A stretch of 64,000 nt of DNA, from positions 1,426,001 to 1,490,000 of the forward strand of contig NZ_LR734808.1 in the NCBI RefSeq assembly GCF_902506655.1, written 5' to 3'. Numbering within the stretch: the first letter of the stretch is position 1; every line of letters starts with the position of its first letter. Position numbers and translations under genes: made by a program. Positions 44,841 through 52,817 of this stretch are shown piece after piece. Source of the stretch: Marinoscillum sp. 108 (lineage in GTDB: Bacteria > Bacteroidota > Bacteroidia > Cytophagales > Cyclobacteriaceae). The notes under the pieces were generated by a model, which searched no databases, had not been told where the DNA came from, and was given only the letters and a program-made list of their open reading frames with translations.

Positions 44841-45983
44841 TCAACCCATCAAATGTGGATATGGAAGCGCCCGGTTTTGAAACCTGAGAATGGAATCTTT
44901 TTGGATCACCCCCTGATCAATATTAATGGCCTGATGAATGGTTTCATTGGCTTTCCAGGCAGCCGGTCCGCTCAACACCGTGGGGAGGTGTACGATGAGC
45001 GCAGCAGAGATGGACCTGGATGCACTCTCCCACAAATAGCTGGGAGTATGGTCTACAGCATAGTAATCCGCACTACCCACTGCGAACATCGGCTCTTTGA
45101 AAGTGGTAGGTTTGGCAAAGTAAAAGCCCATCCCCTCGTCGCAGCTCACGTCTATGATCAGACACCCTTTCTTCAATATCGCTTGCTCCTCTTCAATGAT
45201 AAAATCGATCGGGTCATTGGTGTCCTGATAGGTGCCATTGATGATGATATCTGATTCGTGGATCAGCTCCGACAAAGGCCGTTCAGAGCCGTCGTGCTCC
45301 ACCAGTAACATGCGCGGCTCACCTGCACGCCCCTTCCTGATCCGTGTGTAGTTCACATCCAGAATTTCCTCGCGCACCTCATGGTCAGGCCGCTGAATAC
45401 AAATGGTGATGTCCCTAAAGCCATGCGCCTTCAGTGCATAGATGGCTCCGCGGCTTACTGCCCCAAAGCTAAAAATGATCACTTTCCGCTGATTGCCGTA
45501 ATGTCCATCAATTCCTTTTAGCTGCAAGGCATGAATCACCGCACAGTAGCCGGCCATTTCATTGTTTTTGTAAAAAGTATGCCGCCCCTGCAGGCCTGCC
45601 GGCGACCATACAAACATATCCTCGAAAGCAATCAGGGTCAACTTACGATCGATGGCACACTGGGTAATGGCGCTTTGCTGTGCACAATGCGGGTATCCCC
45701 AGATCACGCCTCCTTCACGTAGTTCCTGCAAGTCGGAGATCACAGGCTTGGCTATTATCACATTGCCTATTTCGCCTAGTAGCTCCTTTCTGGAAGCGAG
45801 CCCTCCGGAAAGAGACGCCATCTCCTGATCATCTATACCAAACGACTCTCCATAGCCTTTTTCAAAAATGAGGTGCTTTCTTACTTCCTCCGGTAACCGT
45901 AGTAAATGTTCCGGGTGGATCGGTACCCTGCGTTCATCGGCTTTTTTAGAGGTGCCAATCACACCCATATCTGTCATGCTCAT
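44841..45983 (-). CDS. Alanine dehydrogenase/N5-(carboxyethyl)ornithine synthase-like enzyme
   Basis: The protein is about 380 residues from the ATG at 45983 (MSMTDMGVIGTSKKADERR). The N-terminal AlaDh/PNT substrate domain has RRVPIHPEHLLRLP. The Rossmann NAD(P) domain has IIFSFGAVSRGAIYALKAHG (GxVxxG). Later segments IINGTYQDTNDPIDFI and IIDVSCDEGMGFYFAKPTTF recall saccharopine/N5-(carboxyethyl)ornithine synthases. It probably catalyses an NAD(P)-linked reductive amination or its reverse; substrate unclear. The frame stays open to 46184, but the extra 67 residues look unlike the family, so I do not include them. It is bracketed by two structured repeats, in direct orientation, and stands alone. 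Confidence 0.82.
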   Translation of the reverse strand: MSMTDMGVIGTSKKADERRVPIHPEHLLRLPEEVRKHLIFEKGYGESFGIDDQEMASLSGGLASRKELLGEIGNVIIAKPVISDLQELREGGVIWGYPHCAQQSAITQCAIDRKLTLIAFEDMFVWSPAGLQGRHTFYKNNEMAGYCAVIHALQLKGIDGHYGNQRKVIIFSFGAVSRGAIYALKAHGFRDITICIQRPDHEVREEILDVNYTRIRKGRAGEPRMLLVEHDGSERPLSELIHESDIIINGTYQDTNDPIDFIIEEEQAILKKGCLIIDVSCDEGMGFYFAKPTTFKEPMFAVGSADYYAVDHTPSYLWESASRSISAALIVHLPTVLSGPAAWKANETIHQAINIDQGVIQKDSILRFQNRALPYPHLMG

Positions 45984-46337
45984 AATTTGTCGCTTTATAG
46001 GGCCCATCAATAGATGTGACAGACCGTAAATCCACTGAGATGCTGATTCTTTGGAAGTGTTGGCGATTCGCACATCAAAACTGGATCGCCAAAATTCAAT
46101 ACCGGAAAGATTTCGTAAAAAAGACGGAAGGATTCCTGAAAGGGATGAAATAGAATTGAAAAGATTCCACTCCAAAGGTACCATTTATTAAACTGGCATG
46201 CTCAGATTCTATTTCATGGGTGGTCAGGTCAGCACTAAGCCTACATAGAGGCTCTTAGCCATTGCCGGAGTGATCACTATTATTCGACTCCCCTCTCTTT
46301 TGTTTGTGGCATACACCCGTCATGCCAGATTCCCGCA

Positions 46338-46387
46338 GTATCGTCATTGCGAGTCCCGATGGCTATCGGGTACGAAGCAATCCTCCG
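46338..46387. repeat. Structured intergenic repeat, copy B
   Basis: About 50 bp, from GTATCGTCATTGCGAG to ACGAAGCAATCCTCCG, with inner stem CCCGAT-GGCT-ATCGGG and outer ATTGC/GCAAT. It is directly preceded by GATTCCCGC, also found before copy A. The gap from 45984 to 46539 (upstream of the RibD-C-like gene) contains this repeat and a degenerate TTCCC.../GCGGGAA hairpin around 46432-46453. No gene is supported there. Confidence 0.8.
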
Positions 46388-46539
46388 TGGACTGCTCTTG
46401 CTTTTTCATCACAAAACAGGATTCGTAATGCGATTCCCCCCTGTGCGGGAAATGAAGGCCAGCAATCACCTCAGCCCCTTGGTTGTGCTTCTAGGTCGAT
46501 TCCGCTATTTTAGTACCTAAGGGAATCAACAAAAGTATC

Positions 46540-47085
46540 ATGAGACAGATCGTTTATTACGTGGCCAGCTCCATAGACGGATTTATATCCGGCCCCAATG
46601 AAGACATTGGGGGTTTTGTACAAAGTGGTAACGGGGTGGATCAGTATCGGGCAGACCTGGCCAGCTATGATACGGTCATCATGGGCAAAAACACCTATGA
46701 ATTCGGCTATCAGTATGGACTCCAGCCAGGGCAGCCGGCCTATCCCCATATGAAGCACCTGATCTTTTCAAATACCCTGACATTTGAAAGTGCAGATCCA
46801 CAAGTGCAGGTGAAGAACATTGACCTGGCAGAGATTGAGAAAATACAGAAAGAGGCTGGTACGGACATTTATCTATGTGGAGGTGGAGTGTTTGCCGGTT
46901 GGCTTTTAGATCACCAAAAAATTAACATCCTCAAACTGAAGTTGAACCCATTAATTTTGGGACAGGGCATAAGGATTTTTGGTGAGTCCACTCAGAAGTA
47001 CGGCCTGGTTCTCCTGGACACTGTGCCTTACGAAAATGGTCTGCAGATCATGACCTATCGCATTGATTACGAGAATAAAATATAA
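46540..47085 (+). CDS. Dihydrofolate reductase/RibD C-terminal-like protein
   Basis: This 181-residue cytoplasmic protein has the RibD C-terminal/DHFR-like fold. The start VYYVASSIDGFISGPNEDIGGF, VIMGKNTYEFG (NADPH-binding region), LIFSNTL and DIYLCGGGVFAGWLLD are all typical. It is related to YyaP/YwjB small reductases of unknown substrate. Classical DHFR catalytic acid is replaced by the SIDGF motif of this family. The gene stands alone, with a repeat-rich upstream region; the next gene begins 49 bp downstream. Confidence 0.9.
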   Translation: MRQIVYYVASSIDGFISGPNEDIGGFVQSGNGVDQYRADLASYDTVIMGKNTYEFGYQYGLQPGQPAYPHMKHLIFSNTLTFESADPQVQVKNIDLAEIEKIQKEAGTDIYLCGGGVFAGWLLDHQKINILKLKLNPLILGQGIRIFGESTQKYGLVLLDTVPYENGLQIMTYRIDYENKI

Positions 47086-47134
47086 GTCTTAAAAGAAGTA
47101 CCCGCAATTTCCGGGCTGGTTGATTGGATTTGAA

Positions 47135-47716
47135 ATGGCAAAAAAAGAAAGTGAGTCGCTCCATGTGCTGAGTACCCAGGAATGGAGAGATTGGCTCCAG
47201 CAAAATCACACCAAAAAACAATCTGTATGGCTCATTCAGTACAAGAAAAACTCCGACATGCCCTCCGTCTCGTGGAGTGAAGCCGTGGACGAAGCGCTTT
47301 GTTTTGGATGGATAGACAGCACCAGACGGCCGATAGACGAAGAAAAGTACATGCAGTACTTTGGCAAGCGAAAAGCCAATAGTACCTGGTCAAAAGTGAA
47401 TAAAGAAAAGGTGGAAAAGCTGATCGCCGATGGCCGCATGACCAGTGCCGGACTGGAAAGCATCAAAATCGCCAAGCAAAATGGTTCGTGGAGTATTTTG
47501 GATACTGTGGAGGCCCTTATCATTCCTGATGACCTGGAGGTGGCATTCAAAACCACACCTGGCTCTAAGGACTTCTTTCTGAGTTTAAGCAAATCGGCAA
47601 AAAAGAACATCTTAGCATGGCTGGTGCTGGCCAAACGACCCGAGACCAGACTGCAAAGAATCAAAGAAACAGTGGAAAGTGCCGGGCGAAAGCTTAAGCC
47701 GAAACCATTGAGATAA
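47135..47716 (+). CDS. YdeI/OmdA-family protein
   Basis: This is a soluble protein of about 193 residues from the ATG at 47135; the in-frame TTG at 47120 is less likely. Family blocks are WLQQNHTKKQSVWLIQYKK, SWSEAVDEALCFGWIDSTRRPID, YMQYFGKRKANSTWSKVNKEKVEKLI and the C-terminal OmdA-type helices SLSKSAKKNILAWLVLAKRPETRLQRIKETV. Bacillus YdeI is linked to antimicrobial peptide tolerance, but the family's action is not known. Two more distant relatives with DUF1801-type cores lie at 52223 and 52818. Confidence 0.92.
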   Translation: MAKKESESLHVLSTQEWRDWLQQNHTKKQSVWLIQYKKNSDMPSVSWSEAVDEALCFGWIDSTRRPIDEEKYMQYFGKRKANSTWSKVNKEKVEKLIADGRMTSAGLESIKIAKQNGSWSILDTVEALIIPDDLEVAFKTTPGSKDFFLSLSKSAKKNILAWLVLAKRPETRLQRIKETVESAGRKLKPKPLR

Positions 47717-47785
47717 CACCATCTTAGGAATACTCACGAAAGGTTCATTTAACTTGGTCGTTTAATTTATCAAAGAGCATCAAAC

Positions 47786-48271
47786 ATGAAGGCCGCTACA
47801 GTAAGCGAAATCAAGAGGGAGCTAAAGACCAAAACCACAGAGGAGCTTTCTGAGCTTTGTCTACGTCTGTCCAAGTTTAAAAAGGAGAACAAAGAATTAC
47901 TCACCTATCTGCTCTATGAAGCTGCTGATGAGGAGAGCTACATTCAAAGCGTGAAAACGGAGATGGACGACCAGTTTGAGGAAATAAATATCACGAGCTA
48001 CTACTTCATTAAGAAAAGCGTGCGCAAAATCCTGCGCACGGTCAAAAAATACATCCGGTACTCCCCACACAAAACCACAGAGGTGGAACTGCTGATCTAC
48101 TTTTGCTCCAGTCTGAAAGAAATGAGCCCGTCCATTAGCAGGAACGTCACTTTGCAAAACCTGTATGATCGCCAACTCACCATGATCAGAAAGAAGGTAA
48201 GCACCCTTGACGCAGACCTGCAATACGACTATGGAGTCCTTCTGGATAATATGGAGGGTATCAGTGACTAA
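47786..48271 (+). CDS. Conserved cytoplasmic protein of unknown function
   Basis: This 161-residue, strongly alpha-helical soluble protein has an N-terminal SEIKRELKTKTTEELSELCLRLSKFKKENKELL and basic middle (KKSVRKILRTVKKYIRY). I cannot give a family name with confidence; it resembles uncharacterised small proteins of Cytophagales (SEIK-xEL-xxL motif). There is no signal peptide and no membrane segment. It stands between the YdeI-like gene and a TlpA-like gene, with 69 and 60 bp gaps. Confidence 0.8.
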   Translation: MKAATVSEIKRELKTKTTEELSELCLRLSKFKKENKELLTYLLYEAADEESYIQSVKTEMDDQFEEINITSYYFIKKSVRKILRTVKKYIRYSPHKTTEVELLIYFCSSLKEMSPSISRNVTLQNLYDRQLTMIRKKVSTLDADLQYDYGVLLDNMEGISD

Positions 48272-48331
48272 ATTCCCGGACAAAGCATCACAGTAAACTA
48301 GAAACCACACTCCCAACATTGCCTCCTCGCT

Positions 48332-49096
48332 ATGAAAACAATCCTCCTCTTCCTCTTTATTTTGCTATGTCCCGGGCTTAACCTTGACTGCTTTGCTCAA
48401 ACGCATACCACGACCTGGAACCCCTCCGCACTGACTCCTGAGCAGAAAAAGTTTATTGATTCATGTGACCAATACCTTTATGACACCCTGGGGTACAAAC
48501 TAACCACGTCATCCGCTCCTTTGACCTACCGAATCATGAAGCTGGATGGTAATTATTCTGAGTATATAGAAATAGATAGCGCTGCCCACACCATAAGCTG
48601 GAAGTTCAAAAAGGCCAGTGATGATGAAAAAATGATGCGAAAAAGAATCGTTCTGAACAGGGCTAGCATTCACAGTCTGATCGGGCAGAAATTCCCTGAT
48701 CTTGAAATGGTTGACCTGAACGGAAACCACTACACCACAGAGCAATTTAAGAACAAGACGGTGTATTTCAACTTCTGGTTTGTAGGTTGCCAGCCCTGCG
48801 AGTTAGAAAGAACCAAACTGAATCAGCTCTATGAAAAATATAAGGAAAACCCTAATATTCAATTCATATCACTCTCCAACAGCAACGAACGCAAAACACG
48901 GGAGCACTTGAGAAGGAAGAATCTCCAGTGGCCTGTGGTGATTTTAAATAAGTCGCTCAAAAGTAATTTTTCCTATATCGAGGGGTACCCCACAAACATC
49001 ATTCTGAATAACCAACATTTTGATACTGCACTCGCTGGATTATCAGAAGGTACGTTTCTGGTCATTGATGAAAGGTTAGAAACCTTAGTCCAATGA
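48332..49096 (+). CDS. TlpA-like thioredoxin-fold exported protein
   Basis: This 254-residue protein has a signal peptide (about 1-23, ending CFAQ) and a roughly 80-residue N-terminal segment of unknown fold. A TlpA/AhpC-TSA-type thioredoxin domain follows (about 115-250: IGQKFPDLEMVDLNGNHYTTEQFKNKTVYFNFWFVGCQPCELER). The active-site motif is CQPC. Such periplasmic proteins reduce disulfides or serve cytochrome maturation; a resident partner is not seen here. No operon neighbour is obvious. Confidence 0.9.
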   Translation: MKTILLFLFILLCPGLNLDCFAQTHTTTWNPSALTPEQKKFIDSCDQYLYDTLGYKLTTSSAPLTYRIMKLDGNYSEYIEIDSAAHTISWKFKKASDDEKMMRKRIVLNRASIHSLIGQKFPDLEMVDLNGNHYTTEQFKNKTVYFNFWFVGCQPCELERTKLNQLYEKYKENPNIQFISLSNSNERKTREHLRRKNLQWPVVILNKSLKSNFSYIEGYPTNIILNNQHFDTALAGLSEGTFLVIDERLETLVQ

Positions 49097-49222
49097 AAAC
49101 AGATCAATAACAAACCATAAAACCCTGTTTCGGTTACAACAATATCAGATTTTGATACAGACAGTTGGCCATGGAACAGAACCTTTGTGTCAGGAAAATC
49201 TGTAAAACCAAAACACAGCACA

Positions 49223-49984
49223 ATGACAAAGAGAAAAATAGCCCTGATAACAGGTGGCAGTAGAGGACTGGGCAGGGACATGGCCATCAAAATAGCCAGA
49301 AGAGGACTAGATGTGGTGATCACCTATCACTCCAATCAAGCGGCCGCCGAAGCAGTAGTGGCCGAAATAGAAAAAGCTGGTAGCTCAGGGTATGCGCTAC
49401 AGCTAGACAGTAGCAACACAAAAGGCTTTGATGTTTTCTACAAGCAACTATCCGACTACCTGATCCATAAAACAGGGAGTGCCCACTTTGATTACCTGGT
49501 CAACAATGCCGGAACAGGCATCTATCAGCCATTCAGTGAGACAACTGAAGAGCAATTTGACGAAATGATGAACATCCACCTGAAAGGAGTTTATTTTCTT
49601 ACCCAAAAAGCCTTACCCTTGCTCAATAACGGGGGCAGTATCATCAATATTTCATCTGGTTTGGCTCGATTCACTTTCCCTAATTCATCTGCCTATGCCT
49701 CTATGAAGGGCGCAATTGAGGTTTTTACACGCTACCTTGCCAAAGAGCTGGGTCACAGAGGTATCACAGCCAATGTAGTAGCTCCTGGGGCTGTAGCCAC
49801 AGACTTTGGCAATGGTACCAACAAAACCAATGAGCAGAAGAGGAAAATCGTATCCAGTGTCACTGCCCTGGGTCGTGTGGGTGAGCCTGAAGACATAGGT
49901 GGAGTAGTTGCTTTTCTCTGTAGTGAGGATGCCCACTGGGTCAATGCTCAGCGTATAGAAGCCTCTGGAGGAACATTAGTTTAA
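49223..49984 (+). CDS. SDR-family oxidoreductase
   Basis: This NAD(P)-dependent short-chain dehydrogenase/reductase is about 253 residues from the ATG at 49223. It has cofactor loop TGGSRGLG (TGxxxGxG), VNNAGTG, catalytic Ser in INISSGLARF and the YASMK triad (YxxxK). The C-terminal VGEPEDIGGVVAFLCSED is typical of classical SDRs. An earlier in-frame start at 49187 would add 12 non-family residues. The AraC-family regulator starts 1 bp after its stop, so it is likely the regulated or regulating partner. Substrate unknown. Confidence 0.93.
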   Translation: MTKRKIALITGGSRGLGRDMAIKIARRGLDVVITYHSNQAAAEAVVAEIEKAGSSGYALQLDSSNTKGFDVFYKQLSDYLIHKTGSAHFDYLVNNAGTGIYQPFSETTEEQFDEMMNIHLKGVYFLTQKALPLLNNGGSIINISSGLARFTFPNSSAYASMKGAIEVFTRYLAKELGHRGITANVVAPGAVATDFGNGTNKTNEQKRKIVSSVTALGRVGEPEDIGGVVAFLCSEDAHWVNAQRIEASGGTLV

Positions 49985-49985
49985 C

Positions 49986-50891
49986 ATGCACAACATCAAA
50001 TCCATTAGTGAATACCACCAACTGGCCAACCTGCCCAAACCGGAGCATCCGTTGGTCAGCCTGGTGGATTATTCCCAGGTAAATTACCAGACCGACGGAG
50101 ATGAGATCAGCATAGTCTCTGGTCACTACTCCATTGCCCTGAAAAGAGGAATGAGCGGTAAATTCAGGTATGGTCAGCAGCCATACGATTTCGATGAAGG
50201 GCTGATGTCCTTTGTGTCTCCAGGGCAGGTGATCACGGTGAAAGTACACCGCGAGCCGAATCCACACCCCACGGGCTGGATACTGCTCATCCACCCGGAT
50301 TTTCTTTGGAATACTCCGCTGGCTACCCGAATTAAAAACTATGAGTTTTTCGGATATCACATCCATGAGGCCCTCTTCCTATCCGAAAAGGAGGAAAAGT
50401 CAATGATTGGTATCATGGAAAATATCCGGGAGGAATACCACTCCAACATCGACCAGTTCAGTCAAAACATCATCATCTCACAGGTGGAAGTACTGCTAAG
50501 CTATGCCGAGCGATTTTACCAGCGGCAATTCATTACCAGAAAAATCTCCAACCATGAAATTTTGGGCAGACTGGAAACCATCCTTAGGCGCCATTTTGCG
50601 CAGGGTAACCTGGCGAGCGTTGGACTTCCCGTGGTGGAAGAAATTGCCGATCAGTTGAATGTATCGTCGGGGTACCTCAGTAGCCTGCTCAAAATTCATA
50701 CAGGTCTGAATACTCAGCAGCACATTCACGAAAAGCTGATTGAAAAGGCCAAAGAAAAACTCTCGACCACTCAGCTTTCAGTCAGCGAGATCGCCTATAG
50801 CCTTGGGTTTGAGCACTCCCAGTCGTTCAGCAGACTTTTCAAAAGTAAGACCAAGCTCTCACCACTGGAATTCAGACAATCCTTTAATTGA
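49986..50891 (+). CDS. AraC-family transcriptional regulator
   Basis: This 301-residue regulator has an N-terminal sensor domain (about 1-190, with FVSPGQVITVKVHREPNPHPTGW, a cupin-like beta core) and a C-terminal double helix-turn-helix (about 205-300). The double HTH is VVEEIADQLNVSSGYLSSLLKIHTG and TTQLSVSEIAYSLGFEHSQSFSRLFKSKTKLSPLEFRQSF. It is transcribed with the upstream SDR gene (gap of 1 bp), which suggests that it controls that gene or responds to its substrate. The ligand is not known. Confidence 0.93.
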   Translation: MHNIKSISEYHQLANLPKPEHPLVSLVDYSQVNYQTDGDEISIVSGHYSIALKRGMSGKFRYGQQPYDFDEGLMSFVSPGQVITVKVHREPNPHPTGWILLIHPDFLWNTPLATRIKNYEFFGYHIHEALFLSEKEEKSMIGIMENIREEYHSNIDQFSQNIIISQVEVLLSYAERFYQRQFITRKISNHEILGRLETILRRHFAQGNLASVGLPVVEEIADQLNVSSGYLSSLLKIHTGLNTQQHIHEKLIEKAKEKLSTTQLSVSEIAYSLGFEHSQSFSRLFKSKTKLSPLEFRQSFN

Positions 50892-50984
50892 GCATTCATA
50901 CTTCAATCCGCGAGTCATTCCTCCTCTACTTCTGAGAGTGACGGCTCCAGTCAGAATATAGTACACCCAAATAATGCACTGAAA

Positions 50985-51016
50985 TTTGCGCAGTTACTTA
51001 ACTGCACATATATTTG
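50985..51016 (+). promoter_or_regulatory. Bacteroidota-type promoter of the arsR-like operon
   Basis: TTTG (50985-50988) and TATATTTG (51009-51016) are separated by 20 bp. They match the Bacteroidota housekeeping consensus TTTG / TAnnTTTG exactly. A start site about 7 bp further on would leave a leader of only about 15 nt before the ATG at 51036. Two palindromes overlap it (see operator entries), indicating autoregulation. Confidence 0.8.
50990..51005. promoter_or_regulatory. Palindromic operator 1 of the arsR-like operon
   Basis: GCAGTTA-CT-TAACTGC is a perfect 7-bp-arm palindrome (16 bp). It lies between the -33 and -7 promoter boxes, where a bound ArsR-type repressor would block RNA polymerase. 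Its core (GCAGT-A ... T-ACTGC) recurs in operator 2. Confidence 0.75.
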
Positions 51017-51032
51017 CAGTCAAGTGACTGCA
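51015..51032. promoter_or_regulatory. Palindromic operator 2 of the arsR-like operon
   Basis: TGCAGTCA-AG-TGACTGCA is a perfect 8-bp-arm palindrome (18 bp) that overlaps the last bases of the -7 box and ends 3 bp before the start codon. Its centre is 26 bp from that of operator 1, about 2.5 helical turns. Shared half-site GCAGTYA supports one regulator binding both. Confidence 0.75.
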
Positions 51033-51035
51033 TAA

Positions 51036-51359
51036 ATGGAACTAAGAAGAGATGTATTTCAGGCCATAGCTGACCCCACCCGCCGGGCCATCATCGCTTT
51101 GGTGGCCATGCAAGCCATGACTCCCAGTGCCATTGCCGAAAATTTCAAGTCCTCCAGACAGACTATTTCCAAGCACATACAGATACTGACCGCCTGTGAG
51201 ATACTGGAGCAGGAGCAAACTGGACGCACCATCCACTATCATCTGAATCCTCAAAAATTCAAAGAAATCGCAGATTTCATAGAGCCATTCAGGCAGCTAT
51301 GGGACGACCGGTTCAACAAGCTGGAGGCCGTGATGAAAAACTATCAATCTGATCAATAA
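51036..51359 (+). CDS. ArsR-family transcriptional repressor
   Basis: This 107-residue winged-helix regulator has the core [62 protein letters not shown]. It includes the recognition helix ([11 protein letters not shown]) and the wing. No metal-binding Cys pair of ArsR/SmtB type is present, so the signal is not likely to be a heavy metal. This is the group that accompanies SRPBCC/AHSA1 genes. The gene heads an operon with SRPBCC, DoxX-like and two YdeI-like genes, and two palindromes lie in its promoter. Confidence 0.93.
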   Translation: MELRRDVFQAIADPTRRAIIALVAMQAMTPSAIAENFKSSRQTISKHIQILTACEILEQEQTGRTIHYHLNPQKFKEIADFIEPFRQLWDDRFNKLEAVMKNYQSDQ

Positions 51360-51830
51360 ATGTCTATGGAACCCAAAACCAAGATTCACGCCGAAGATGG
51401 TAAGCAGGAATTGCTCATCACCAGAGCATTTGACATTCCCCTGGAGCTACTCTTCAAGGCCTATGCAGAACCCCACCTCGTAGAACAGTGGATGGGCACC
51501 AAAGTGTTGAAGTTGGAAAACAAAAGGCATGGCAGCTGGCAGTTCGAAACCACCGACCCAAGGGGGAACAAACACGGTTTCAACGGCACCATTCATGAGT
51601 TTATCCCGAACGAGAAAATCACCAGAACCTTTGAAATGGACAATACCGGTTTTGGTGTGCAGCTGGAGTTTCTGGAGTTTGAAACCCTCACAGACAAAAC
51701 CAGCCAACTCATCATGCATGTGGTATATCGCTCTGTGGCGATCAGGGATCAAATCCTCCAACTACCTTTCGCTCAGGGTATCAATATGGCCCACAATCGA
51801 CTTGAAAAAATCTTAACTCAATTAAAATAA
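51360..51830 (+). CDS. SRPBCC (AHSA1-like) domain protein
   Basis: This 156-residue soluble protein has one START-like/Bet v1-fold domain. It has LLITRAFDIPLELLFKAYAEPHLVEQWMGT at the start, GSWQFETTDPRG, FNGTIHEFIPNEKITRTFEMD and a C-terminal helix INMAHNRLEKIL. It may bind a hydrophobic ligand. The start immediately follows the ArsR stop with no gap. In many bacteria this gene pair occurs together, and the SRPBCC protein may bind the molecule sensed. Function unproven. Confidence 0.93.
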   Translation: MSMEPKTKIHAEDGKQELLITRAFDIPLELLFKAYAEPHLVEQWMGTKVLKLENKRHGSWQFETTDPRGNKHGFNGTIHEFIPNEKITRTFEMDNTGFGVQLEFLEFETLTDKTSQLIMHVVYRSVAIRDQILQLPFAQGINMAHNRLEKILTQLK

Positions 51831-51834
51831 TCCA

Positions 51835-52206
51835 ATGACTAAGAGAAATAAAATCATCTACTGGATCGCTACCCTTTGGCTGGCCTTAGGCACGACCTCT
51901 ACCGGAATCGTTCAGCTTATAAAAATGGATGAAGAAGTAGCCAAAATGACGCAACTGGGCTACCCAAGCTACATATTGACAATACTCGGCACCTGGAAAC
52001 TACTGGGTGTGGTGGCTGTACTTATCCCCCGGTTTCCGCTACTCAAGGAATGGGCTTACGCTGGGTTTTTCTTTAACATGTCGGGCGCCATATTTTCACA
52101 TTTAGCAGGGGGAAGTGATCCGATCGAGTTCTTCGGGCCTACTCTTTTGATTGTATTAACGGTCGTATCATGGTATTTTAGACCAGCTGACAGAAAAATA
52201 GCTTGA
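51835..52206 (+). CDS. DoxX-family membrane protein
   Basis: This 123-residue inner-membrane protein has four hydrophobic helices and the DoxX-like signature IYWIATLWLALGTTSTGIVQL, LGYPSYILTILGTWKLLGVVAVLIPRFPLLKEWAYAGFFFNMSGA and a C-terminal SWYFRPADRK. DoxX-type proteins have been linked to thiosulfate/quinone and oxidative stress responses. The specific role here is unknown. It starts 4 bp after the SRPBCC gene in the arsR-led operon. Confidence 0.9.
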   Translation: MTKRNKIIYWIATLWLALGTTSTGIVQLIKMDEEVAKMTQLGYPSYILTILGTWKLLGVVAVLIPRFPLLKEWAYAGFFFNMSGAIFSHLAGGSDPIEFFGPTLLIVLTVVSWYFRPADRKIA

Positions 52207-52222
52207 ATCATTCCACCAACTC

Positions 52223-52804
52223 ATGAATCCCAAGGTTGACTTCTTTTTTAACAAAACCAGCAAGTGGCAGCAAGAATACGCGCTATTGAGGAAAATCATT
52301 CTGCAAACGGAGCTCACAGAAGAACTGAAATGGGGATGTCCCTGCTATACTTTTCAAAAAACCAATGTGGTATTGATCCATGGATTTAAGGAATACTGTG
52401 CCCTCCTGTTTCACAAAGGAGCTCTACTGAAAAACACCGATGCCCTCCTCATCCAGCAAACTGAAAATGTGCAGGCAGCCCGGCAGATCCGTTTCACCAG
52501 CCTCCAGCAAATAAAGGATCTGGAATCTACCCTGAAGTCCTATATTTATGAAGCCATTGAAGTGGAGCGTGCCGGCCTGAAAGTGGAACTCAAAAAGACG
52601 TCTGAATTCAATATGCCTGATGAATTCAGACAGGTATTAGATGAATATATTGAGTTGAAAACGGCTTTTGAGGCACTGACACCCGGTAGGCAAAGAGGGT
52701 ACCTCTTGCATTTCTCTCAGCCCAAGCAATCCAAAACACGTGAATCCAGAATTGAGAAATGCATTCCACGGATTCTGGAAGGAAAGGGATTAAATGATCT
52801 TTAA
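52223..52804 (+). CDS. YdeI-like/DUF1801 protein, copy 1
   Basis: This 193-residue soluble protein has a DUF1801-type core (LRKIILQTELTEELKWGCPCYTFQKTNVVLIHGFKEYCALLFHKGALL) and a C-terminal YdeI/OmdA helix block ending SRIEKCIPRILEGKG. It is paralogous to the next gene: shared segments are GFKEYCAL, SYIYEAIEVE(R/K)AGL, AFEALTPG(R/K)QRGY and LHFS-PKQ. The gene is 16 bp after DoxX and 13 bp before its paralogue, in the same operon. Family role is unclear; Bacillus YdeI is linked to peptide antibiotic tolerance. Confidence 0.9.
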   Translation: MNPKVDFFFNKTSKWQQEYALLRKIILQTELTEELKWGCPCYTFQKTNVVLIHGFKEYCALLFHKGALLKNTDALLIQQTENVQAARQIRFTSLQQIKDLESTLKSYIYEAIEVERAGLKVELKKTSEFNMPDEFRQVLDEYIELKTAFEALTPGRQRGYLLHFSQPKQSKTRESRIEKCIPRILEGKGLNDL

Positions 52805-52817
52805 TCGAGCATAAGGG

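Noticed and set aside
45984-46184. 67-codon N-terminal extension of the alanine-dehydrogenase-like gene
   Set aside because: Its sequence looks unlike the family, while MSMTDMGVIGTSKK fits the usual N-terminus.
43526-46539. Insertion sequence or composite transposon suspected because of flanking repeats
   Set aside because: No transposase, no terminal inverted repeats with target-site duplication could be seen; the repeats look like REP-type elements in direct orientation.
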